Shown here: one piece after another, positions 7,787 through 14,947 of the stretch | How the letters are laid out: the number at the start of each line of letters is the position of its first letter | How positions within the stretch are numbered: the stretch's first letter is position 1 | Assembly (NCBI GenBank): GCA_022792555.1 | Contig: JAAWBF010000007.1 | Coordinates: 1 to 53,304, forward strand | DNA: 53,304 nt | Source of the DNA: Oscillospiraceae bacterium | Lineage (GTDB): Bacteria; Bacillota; Clostridia; Oscillospirales; Oscillospiraceae | Direction of reading: 5' to 3' | Notes under the pieces: model-generated | Told to the model about the DNA's origin: nothing | Database searches by the model: none | The model's input: the letters and a program-made list of their open reading frames with translations, nothing else | Position numbers and translations under genes: made by a program

Positions 7787-8866
7787 CTATGGCCGGATCA
7801 CCTGGCCGATCTGGTAGTCAGAGCCGATATCATAGGCGGTTGGGACGTGGAGGGTACCGTCATAGATCTCCTGGGTGGCCTTCTCCACCGCCTCCATGAC
7901 CTCGGCGGGGACCTGATCCTGGAGCTTCTCATTCCAGCACAGCTCAGAGCCGCCGTCCTTCATGGAGACAAATACGATCTCCGGCTCAAAGGGCTCTCCC
8001 GACATGAGCAGCTGAACCACCTTCTCAAAGCCCACAGTGTAGTGGGTGATCATGCTGACCAGGCAGCTATTGGGGGCCACACTACTGAAATCGTCCGCGT
8101 TGCCGAAGATATAGACCCCCTCGCTCTCCTCTGCCGCCTTCATGGCGCCGCTCTGGGCCTCGTTGGTGTTGGAGTAGATCATATCCGCTCCGGCGGAGAT
8201 CTGATTCAGAGTGGTCTCGTAGCCTTCCGAGGAGGTGGCGGCACTCAGCAGGACGGACAGCGTCTTTACCTCTGGATTCACGGTCTCTGCGGCCAGCTGG
8301 TAGGCATTGGTAAGCACGGTATAGGCGGGGAAATCTCCGTCCAGGTTAAAGGCGACGGTGCCGCTCTTAGTCATCATACCAGCGATCATCCCCATCAGAT
8401 ACGCCGTCTCCTCCTGGGCTACATAGAAGGGAAACTGATTTGCGGTGATGATGTTGCCGCCGGTGACGACAAACCAGGTGTCCGGGTAATCGGGGCTGAC
8501 CTCAGAGAAGGGGGTGTCGCACTGGCCGCCGTGGCCAAAGACGATCTTATAGCCCTCGCTAGCCATGTTCTCCGCCTCGCTTTTGATCTCCTCGGCGGTG
8601 ACAGCCTCTACCAGGCTGACCTTATAGCCCATATTCCGGATCAGATCGGCGCCGTTGGCGCCCTGCTCACAGAAGCCGCCGTTGGTGGGGGAGCCGGGAA
8701 TCAGCACGCCGATTTGGATCTCGGAGGGGTTCTGGGTTTTCTGCTCCGGGGAACCTGACGGCGCGGAGGCGGAGGGGGGCGGTGTTGTTTTGGTGCCGGA
8801 TGGGGCGCAGGCAGTGGTCCCCAGCAAAAGCGCCGTGGTCAAGAGTACAGCAATGATTTTTTTCAT
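7787..8866 (-). CDS. BMP/PnrA-family substrate-binding lipoprotein
   Basis: 359-aa extracytoplasmic solute-binding protein of the basic membrane protein (BMP, PnrA-like) family, whose studied members bind purine nucleosides for ABC import. The N-terminus is a lipoprotein signal (MKKIIAVLLTTALLLGTTAC), so it should be anchored outside the membrane, and a Ser/Pro/Thr-rich linker follows. The ATG at 8866 was chosen because the signal peptide begins there and AGAAGG precedes it. No ABC permease or ATPase for it is in the window. Sitting between hydroxylase accessory genes and near a xanthine-dehydrogenase-like gene, it may deliver or sense a purine-type substrate (inference). Confidence 0.85.
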   Translation of the reverse strand: MKKIIAVLLTTALLLGTTACAPSGTKTTPPPSASAPSGSPEQKTQNPSEIQIGVLIPGSPTNGGFCEQGANGADLIRNMGYKVSLVEAVTAEEIKSEAENMASEGYKIVFGHGGQCDTPFSEVSPDYPDTWFVVTGGNIITANQFPFYVAQEETAYLMGMIAGMMTKSGTVAFNLDGDFPAYTVLTNAYQLAAETVNPEVKTLSVLLSAATSSEGYETTLNQISAGADMIYSNTNEAQSGAMKAAEESEGVYIFGNADDFSSVAPNSCLVSMITHYTVGFEKVVQLLMSGEPFEPEIVFVSMKDGGSELCWNEKLQDQVPAEVMEAVEKATQEIYDGTLHVPTAYDIGSDYQIGQVIRP

Positions 8867-8892
8867 GATGGAAATACCTTCTTTCCCGCTCG

Positions 8893-8908
8893 CCCCCTGT
8901 AGGGGGCA
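8893..8908. repeat. Short perfect hairpin in the BMP gene leader
   Basis: GCCCCC-TGTA-GGGGGC lies 27 nt upstream of the lipoprotein start. It has no T-run and could be a weak attenuator or RNA-stabilising stem. The rest of the 261-bp gap (8867-9127) shows no other structure or promoter that I can defend. Confidence 0.35.
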
Positions 8909-9127
8909 GATGCGCAATTCATCGGAGTTCTGTCGTTCCTTCATGTTGTGGGTTCTATTTGACTGCACTGTCCAATACTCTGATTCTTATGTACTCCAAA
9001 TCCTCCCTTCTGAACCTCCTCGTCTGATTTTTGGACAATTCAGTCTCATGGAAGCTGCAATTACCATCAGACCGGAGCTGAATCTCCATTGTGGGTCTGA
9101 AGGCACCCGAAGCCGCGTCTCCGCCTG

Positions 9128-9328
9128 CTATTTATCTTCCAAAGTCTGCTCTACCTCCGCAATTTTTCCGTTGACCAATTCCTCAGACAGATAGATCTGG
9201 CCGCAGTTCGGACAGCCGGGCAGGGTTACCTCAAAGTCGTGGCCCAGATAGCGGAACACCGCTTTCCGGGGCTCCAGGAGCAGATTGCACCGACAGCAGA
9301 TCAGATCGGGTATTGATTCCTCAAGCAT
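9128..9328 (-). CDS. Small zinc-ribbon/redox protein (DVU_1557-like)
   Basis: 66-aa protein with two CxxC-type pairs, CCRC near residue 11 and CPNC near residue 38, a rubredoxin- or zinc-ribbon-like layout. It resembles the small redox protein of the DVU_1553-1559 neighbourhood. The start at 9328 is fixed by GGAGGAG 5 nt upstream, and it overlaps the preceding gene by 8 nt. It is likely an electron carrier or metal-handling partner of the dicluster protein upstream (inference). Confidence 0.75.
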   Translation of the reverse strand: MLEESIPDLICCRCNLLLEPRKAVFRYLGHDFEVTLPGCPNCGQIYLSEELVNGKIAEVEQTLEDK

Positions 9329-9590
9329 GGCTCTCCTCCTCCGGGATAAGCTGCATTCGATGGTGATAAGCGCGATCCACATGGATTTCTCCACTGGACA
9401 AAATGTGGTAGACCACCCAGAGCGTGATCGTCCCCATACGCTGGCTGGCGCAGTAATCCGCGCCAATGCGGAATTTGATACCATGTGCTTCCGCGGTCTG
9501 GATCAGATCGCGCACCCGCTTGGGCGGTATCCCGTCCCGCTCCAGCTGTTCCAGCAGGGCTGGCGGTATATAGATGTTTTCTTCTCTCAT
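9321..9590 (-). CDS. Small protein homologous to the C-terminal domain of its upstream neighbour
   Basis: 89-aa protein without an assigned function. Its second half (GTITLWVVYHILSSGEI, then a conserved Y-x-HR) closely matches the C-terminal 80 residues of the dicluster flavoprotein just upstream (GVLTCWVVYHPLSDGCY, Y-x-HR). It is therefore a free-standing copy of that domain. Its ATG overlaps the upstream stop (ATGA) and its own stop overlaps the start of the small redox gene, so all three are translationally coupled. The shared domain may be a docking or substrate module (inference). Confidence 0.75.
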   Translation of the reverse strand: MREENIYIPPALLEQLERDGIPPKRVRDLIQTAEAHGIKFRIGADYCASQRMGTITLWVVYHILSSGEIHVDRAYHHRMQLIPEEESHA

Positions 9591-11815
9591 GAACTCCCAT
9601 TTCCTCCGCTCTCAATGGCAAAACGGTGCGCGTACACGTTTTCTACCCGGTAACATCCGTCGGATAGGGGGTGGTACACCACCCAGCAGGTCAGGACGCC
9701 CGCCGGTCCGTAAGTGGTGAAGCTGCCGTCGGTCTTACTGCGTATGGTTTGACCGCTTGCTTCTCCCGCCAGAAGAATTGCTTCTACCTCCTCCCGCCGC
9801 AGGAGAAGCCGGTCCAGCTTGTCCAGTAGCGCTTCTGACAGTTCCATGCGGGATATCTGTTCTTCCGGCGGTGTCCCGCCGGTCATCCATGCGCGCAGAA
9901 GGGTTCGATTGTACCGCCGCTGGCCCAGGTGCGGGGGCTTTTGACTGCCGTCATTGTCTCCGAACAGTACGTCCAGCACATGCCTGCACTCCTTCCCTGC
10001 GGTGGAAAAGACATCGCGGCAGTTGGCGCAGTACACCACATAAGGCAGGGTAGATTCCACGGTCCGCTTGGCCGCAATCGCCAAGGCCAGTGCTTGGTTG
10101 GACGGGTAGATGTGGCCTCCAAAGCCGCAGCATTGGGCCTGGGTCCCAGAGTGGGACAGCTCGTGGATCTGGATGCCGTGGTGCGCCAGCAAACGCCGCA
10201 CGCTGTCTCCCACCTTGGGGTCATATCGGCTGGCACAGGGGTCGAAGAGGGCTGCCTGCTCCTGCGGCGGGATGGCGGCGTGATTAAAGGCCAGCAAAAA
10301 TTCATAGAGAGACTGCCGCTGAGTCTGGGGAAGCTGTTCTCCAAAGGTCTTTTGACAGGAGGTACAGGCGAAGAGCAGGGCCGGACGGCCCGCTGACTCC
10401 CAGTCCCGGCGGAGGACCTCCCACACGGCTTCAAACCGTCCCTCGTCCCCCGCCCACCTGGCTGGAAGCCCGCAGCAGCCCAGCCAGATCCCGGTCTCTG
10501 GGACCTCCTTTCGGAGTCTGTCATAGGTTTCGCGCACCAGCTCAGGGGCGGAGGCGCAGAGCTGACAGCCTGGGACCAGCAGATACCGGGTTTCACCGGT
10601 TCCGGGCTGGAGCAGATAGGACTGCCCGCCCATTGCGTGGTCCATGTCCCGCCGCCAGTAGTCGTAAAAGGCGGGGGGAATAGCGCCGTCCCGGTGGAAT
10701 TGGCGCCGGGTCTCTAAGATTGCACCGCCGGTATCAGTGTGCTCCGGGCACAGCTCCTTACACAGGCCGCACTGATTGCAGCCATAGATCAGACGGCTGT
10801 TGATCCGAGAAGTAAGCTGCTTCACCGGCTGAAGGCTGGAGACGGCGTCCATGACAATCCGTCTGGGGGCCCTGTTGTAGAACTGCATCAGTTCACAGCC
10901 GTCATAACAGAGAGTACACCTGCATCCGGTACACCGCTGCGCCTCCTGTACGGCCCGTTCCGCCTCGTGTTCCGTACAGGAGGACTGCGGCAGCTCCGGC
11001 AGGCCGATTGTATAGATATGGGGGTTGACCGGAGGGACCTGATAGGTCTCCGGCATACCATCCATCAGCCCTGTTTTTAAATATTTCTCTATCGAGTGGG
11101 ACACACGTATGCCATGCTCTAGTGCGTGTATGGGGTCCGCCCCAAGGCACGCGCCCCCTAAGAAGACACCCAGCTGCGTACTCCCCAGAGATTGCCGGTC
11201 CATCCCCGCCTCCAGGCCGAAGGTGTCTCCGCCCACGCCCGTGGCGATATAGATCCCGTCCGCCTCAAGTTGGGAGAGATCTGTGATCCGCTGGCCCAGC
11301 ACGAAGGTACAGGGGAGCGTCTCAAAGGCCGCCTGGATCTCCGGGAGGTACTGATCCTCAGCGAGCAAACGCCGCAGACTGCCGCCCAAGCGGTCTGACT
11401 GCTCGTAGACGGTCACACTGTAATTCCGCTGGGCCAGCTGTAAGGCACAGCCTAGGCCGCTCAATCCGCCGCCGACAACCGCAATCCGGCCCTCCTTTTT
11501 GGCGATGCGAAACCGCTCCGGCTTCACACCGACGCAGGAGGCGCTCAGATACTGCTCCAGCCACCCCACCGCTACCGGGCGATCTCTCCTGCCGCGAACA
11601 CAGGCGTCTTGACAGTAGCCAGGGCAGATAGCCGCCACAATGCCGGGAAAGAGCACCTTATTTCGATAGGCCCGGTAGGCGGAGGACAGCCGGTTTTTTT
11701 GTATCCGCTCCAGCAGCTGCGGGACATCCACCCGAAGGGGACAAGCCGCGGCGCAGGGCGGCTGATCGTCCCGGAAGCAGTTGGCCGTATAGGCGTTCAG
11801 CTCCTCTGCCCGCAT
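9587..11815 (-). CDS. Pyridine nucleotide-disulfide oxidoreductase / dicluster-binding protein
   Basis: 742-aa multidomain redox protein. In order: an N-terminal GltD/DPD-like Fe-S region (C21, C25, then C64, C68, C72), an FAD-binding Rossmann fold with GGGLSG (115-120), a ferredoxin-like pair of clusters (C295, C298, C303, C307 and C346, C349, C352, C356), two CCG-type segments as in heterodisulfide reductase HdrB/HdrD (CCG 447-449 and CCGFGG 562-567, with partner cysteines), and a C-terminal domain of about 80 aa shared with the next gene. It should move electrons between NAD(P)H or flavin and an Fe-S partner. It matches the protein type reported near DVU_1557-like genes. Likely partners are the two molybdenum hydroxylases upstream. 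Confidence 0.85.
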   Translation of the reverse strand: MRAEELNAYTANCFRDDQPPCAAACPLRVDVPQLLERIQKNRLSSAYRAYRNKVLFPGIVAAICPGYCQDACVRGRRDRPVAVGWLEQYLSASCVGVKPERFRIAKKEGRIAVVGGGLSGLGCALQLAQRNYSVTVYEQSDRLGGSLRRLLAEDQYLPEIQAAFETLPCTFVLGQRITDLSQLEADGIYIATGVGGDTFGLEAGMDRQSLGSTQLGVFLGGACLGADPIHALEHGIRVSHSIEKYLKTGLMDGMPETYQVPPVNPHIYTIGLPELPQSSCTEHEAERAVQEAQRCTGCRCTLCYDGCELMQFYNRAPRRIVMDAVSSLQPVKQLTSRINSRLIYGCNQCGLCKELCPEHTDTGGAILETRRQFHRDGAIPPAFYDYWRRDMDHAMGGQSYLLQPGTGETRYLLVPGCQLCASAPELVRETYDRLRKEVPETGIWLGCCGLPARWAGDEGRFEAVWEVLRRDWESAGRPALLFACTSCQKTFGEQLPQTQRQSLYEFLLAFNHAAIPPQEQAALFDPCASRYDPKVGDSVRRLLAHHGIQIHELSHSGTQAQCCGFGGHIYPSNQALALAIAAKRTVESTLPYVVYCANCRDVFSTAGKECRHVLDVLFGDNDGSQKPPHLGQRRYNRTLLRAWMTGGTPPEEQISRMELSEALLDKLDRLLLRREEVEAILLAGEASGQTIRSKTDGSFTTYGPAGVLTCWVVYHPLSDGCYRVENVYAHRFAIESGGNGSS

Positions 11816-11867
11816 GAAATCACCCTCTCTGTCTCCTGCCGTCTGTTTTTGTCAAATTTCATAGCTC

Positions 11868-11890
11868 CTTTAAACGGAGCTATCTATCGC
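11868..11890. repeat. Hairpin at the 3' end of the MBL fragment
   Basis: GCTCC and GGAGC (extended to ATAGCTCC/GGAGCTAT) form an 8-bp stem around TTTAAAC, about 50 nt upstream of the dicluster gene start. The stop of the small MBL-like frame lies in its loop. There is no T-run. Confidence 0.4.
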
Positions 11891-12016
11891 TCTGGTCATG
11901 CTGGACAGCGCCTGCCGGAGGTCCCCCTCGACAACACCGCCGCGGTCCAGTACCTGGGCCAGGACCCCGATGTGGTCGTAGTCGTGGTGGGTAATCACCA
12001 CCCCGTGCCACTCCAT
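11870..12016 (-). pseudogene. Remnant of a metallo-beta-lactamase-fold hydrolase
   Basis: A 48-codon minus-strand frame starting MEWHGVVITHHDYDHIG and ending in TAA. The THHDYDHIG segment matches the metal-binding motif of MBL-fold hydrolases (the variant with Asp in place of the middle His also occurs in intact members). A full MBL protein is 200 aa or more, and neither the N-terminal strands nor the downstream metal ligands are present. It sits between the aldehyde oxidoreductase-like gene and the dicluster gene. It is read as a truncated remnant; an independent small protein cannot be excluded. Confidence 0.5.
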
Positions 12017-12028
12017 GTTGTGGTTCTT

Positions 12029-12052
12029 ACCTCCCCGGCAGACCGGGGAGGT
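12029..12052. repeat. GC-rich intergenic hairpin (ACCTCCCCGG/CCGGGGAGGT)
   Basis: A perfect 10-bp stem with loop CAGA lies 17 nt downstream of the aldehyde oxidoreductase-like gene (minus sense) and just upstream of the MBL fragment. It resembles the hairpins at 7715-7749 and 17572-17591. With no T-run it may be an RNA-processing or stabilising element. Confidence 0.5.
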
Positions 12053-12069
12053 ACAGAAGCTGCAAGTTA

Positions 12070-14892
12070 TTAGACCGGATTGTCTCTCAGCTCGTCCAGG
12101 GTATCATAAAAATCCTGGCCCAGATAATAGGGCTCCTGGGTCTGATCCGCGCCGCTGGCCTTCCCTTCCAGGGCCGTCAGAACCTGCTCCGGCTTGGCGG
12201 GGAGGGAATCGATCCGAACCCCTGCCGCCTGCTCAATCCCGTTGATGATGGACATGTGTCCCCCGGATTGGAAGAGCTCCGAACAGCCGCACGAGCCAAA
12301 GGGGCCCTCTGTCCGGCGGTTTTCCTGGAAAATCAGCTGCATATCGTCCGGGACCTCCTGAATAGTGGGGATACCACAGGCCGCCAGACTGCCGTGCCGT
12401 TTCAGGTCATCGTAGTCCTCGGTGAGGGCGAAGCCCACCGTGTGAGACATGCCGCCATAGGCCTGACCCTCTACCGCCAGCCGGTTTCCAATGACGCCCA
12501 CATCGCCAACGGTGAGCATCCGCAGTACAGTTGTCTTCCCTGTGGCGATCTCCACCTCTACCTCGGAGAGGAAGACGCCGTAGTTATATTCCGGGGTGGG
12601 ATCGCCGTGTCCAGAGTTGGGGTCGATGGGGACATAGGTGGCCGCAGTGTCGAAGGAGCCGGTATACTTGGTCGGAATCCCCTCCGCTACCATCTCATCG
12701 TAGGTCCGGTAGGTGCCGTCCGGCTTGCGCATGGCGTCCATAAGCTGGTTGGCCGCGTCTATGGTGGCCCGGCCCCCCATGTAATGGCTCCGGCTACCGG
12801 CGGCAATCCCGGAGTCGGGACACAGATGGGAGTCGTTCATCACCAGACGGATCTTCTCCAAAGGGACCTTCATGGGCCGCAGGGCCTCATGGGTGAGAGT
12901 CAGGGCACCGATGTCTCCCCCCTGTCCCTGGTCCTCCCAGGTGTTATACTGGGTAAAGGTGCCGTCCTGGTTGAGCTCCAGGGCCACCTGGCTCCGGTCA
13001 AAGCCCAGGGTCACGTTAAAGCCGCCGCAGGACACACCCACGCCCCGTTTCCGCTCCGGAGTAGAGGTCTCCTCTGCGTGCTTTGTCCATTCCTGATAGA
13101 TAGGCCGGGCTTTGTCCATCAGCTCCACCATGGGATAGTCTTTATAGGGATAGCCATTGGGATTCAAATCACCGGGCCGGGCCACATTGAGATAGCGGAA
13201 TTCAAAGGGATCCATCCCCATCTTTCGGGCCAGCATATCCATCAGAGATTCTGATGTGGTGTACGCCTGGGGTGAGCCGAAGCCCCGGTAAGAGGTTCCA
13301 AAGTTGTGGTTGGTGTGGGCGATGCGGGACAGCCCTGTGATATTGGGGATCTGGTAGGGGAAGCCCATAAAGCGGCAGACCTTCTGTGCCAGCGCGTCCG
13401 CAATCTCCGTATAGGGGCCGTGGTCAATCCCAATGTCAAATTCCAGCGCGGTCAGCCGCCCTGTCTCATCGCAGGCCAGGCGGGCGTTGGAGTAGGATGG
13501 CGTCCGCTTGCCGACAAAATGCTGGGTCTCCTCGTAGCTCATGGTGATGGTGAGAGGCTGGTTGACCGCCATCAGGCAGACCGCCAAAAAGGCGTAGTTG
13601 GCGGCGCACACCGCCCAGCCAAAGCTGGCGCCGGTGGGATTTTCAATCAGGCGGATTTTCTCCGGCGGCAGGCCGATGGCCGGTCCCATCGCGCCCCGGT
13701 TGAAGCCGATGGCCTGGGTCTTGCACTGGAGGGTCAGATTTCCCTCCTCATCCCAGTAAGCCTGCAGGGTCTGGCCCTCCAGACTCAGGTGGGGTTCCCT
13801 GGAAGAGTGGAAGCTGCCCCCCACCGAGCAGTAGGAGCGATTGATGACCTCTGCAGCCTCTTCCCCCTTGTGCAGGGGCTGAACCATGTAGATATTGCCG
13901 CCCTCCTCGTGGATACTCAACGCGTCCGGCATGACGGCGTCCAGATAATTGAGGTATTCCGGCAGAGGCTCTAACTCCACCGTGACCTTTTTGGCGGCAG
14001 CCCGGGCCGTCTCCTCGTCCGTCGCCACCACTGCTGCCACTAGATCCCCATAGCGGTAGATCTTCTCGTCGGCAAAGATGGGTCGCTCCAGGCCGTTGGC
14101 CTTGCTCCTGGGATGAGCCACCGGGGTATTCATCCGGTTGGTCCCCTTGACATCCTTGGCAGTGACCACCTTGACCACCCCCGGCATCTCCTCGGCCTCC
14201 TCGGTGTGAATCCGCAGGATCTTGGCGTGGGAGGTTATACGGGGTTGGACCACCGCCACATGGAGGGTGCCGGGGGGCATCTTGTGCTTGATGTCGTCGC
14301 CGTAGTCTGCAAGCCCCATGACCTTGGCCAGAGCGGCAGGCCGGGGGAGCTTGCTGCCGTAGAAGCCCTCCTTACCCTCCGTGTGGAAGGTGATATCCTC
14401 CATGGTCTTTTCCCCGCGCATGACGGCCGCCGCCGCCATGACCGCATCTACCAGGGGCTTGTAGCCGGTACACCGGCAGATGTTCCGGTGCTTTTGGAAC
14501 CAAGCGCGGACCTCCTCCCGGGTGGGAGTTAAATTCTCATCCAGCAGGGCCTTGGCCGAGACGATAAAGCCGGGGGTGCAGAATCCGCACTGGACCCCGC
14601 CATAGGTGATCCATGCCTGCTGGAGGGGGTGCAGATGGTTGGCGGTCCCCAGCCCTTCGATGGTCTCCACCACATCGAAGCGGTTTAAATCCCGCATATA
14701 TTTGCGGCAGGAGCGGACAACCTTCCCGTTCAAAATCACCGAGCACGACCCGCACTGTCCGGTGCCGCACCCCACCTTTGTCCCGGTCAGGCCATAGCGC
14801 CGCAGCACCTCGGCCAAGGTGTCCCGCTCCGGGTTGAAGGTAAACGCCCGCTCTACTCCATTGACAATCATGATAATTCTGCGCAGCGCCAT
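12070..14892 (-). CDS. Molybdenum hydroxylase, aldehyde oxidoreductase (Mop)-like, with fused [2Fe-2S] domains
   Basis: 940-aa xanthine oxidase-family protein. The N-terminal plant-type [2Fe-2S] domain (C42, C47, C50, then C) is followed by the helical [2Fe-2S] domain (CGFC and CRCTGY) and the molybdopterin-binding domains. The catalytic glutamate near the C-terminus lies in GPFGSCGCSE, matching the GVGE element of Desulfovibrio aldehyde oxidoreductase, which is of similar length (about 907 aa). No FAD domain is present, so electrons must leave through another protein, plausibly the dicluster flavoprotein downstream. The ATG at 14892 has AAAGGAGG 9 nt upstream. The exact substrate (aldehyde, purine or other N-heterocycle) cannot be told by reading. 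Confidence 0.88.
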   Translation of the reverse strand: MALRRIIMIVNGVERAFTFNPERDTLAEVLRRYGLTGTKVGCGTGQCGSCSVILNGKVVRSCRKYMRDLNRFDVVETIEGLGTANHLHPLQQAWITYGGVQCGFCTPGFIVSAKALLDENLTPTREEVRAWFQKHRNICRCTGYKPLVDAVMAAAAVMRGEKTMEDITFHTEGKEGFYGSKLPRPAALAKVMGLADYGDDIKHKMPPGTLHVAVVQPRITSHAKILRIHTEEAEEMPGVVKVVTAKDVKGTNRMNTPVAHPRSKANGLERPIFADEKIYRYGDLVAAVVATDEETARAAAKKVTVELEPLPEYLNYLDAVMPDALSIHEEGGNIYMVQPLHKGEEAAEVINRSYCSVGGSFHSSREPHLSLEGQTLQAYWDEEGNLTLQCKTQAIGFNRGAMGPAIGLPPEKIRLIENPTGASFGWAVCAANYAFLAVCLMAVNQPLTITMSYEETQHFVGKRTPSYSNARLACDETGRLTALEFDIGIDHGPYTEIADALAQKVCRFMGFPYQIPNITGLSRIAHTNHNFGTSYRGFGSPQAYTTSESLMDMLARKMGMDPFEFRYLNVARPGDLNPNGYPYKDYPMVELMDKARPIYQEWTKHAEETSTPERKRGVGVSCGGFNVTLGFDRSQVALELNQDGTFTQYNTWEDQGQGGDIGALTLTHEALRPMKVPLEKIRLVMNDSHLCPDSGIAAGSRSHYMGGRATIDAANQLMDAMRKPDGTYRTYDEMVAEGIPTKYTGSFDTAATYVPIDPNSGHGDPTPEYNYGVFLSEVEVEIATGKTTVLRMLTVGDVGVIGNRLAVEGQAYGGMSHTVGFALTEDYDDLKRHGSLAACGIPTIQEVPDDMQLIFQENRRTEGPFGSCGCSELFQSGGHMSIINGIEQAAGVRIDSLPAKPEQVLTALEGKASGADQTQEPYYLGQDFYDTLDELRDNPV

Positions 14893-14947
14893 GATTTGCA
14901 GCCTCCTTTTTTTCTGTCCCAACAGGGTGGGCTCTCTCCGCGGTCCG

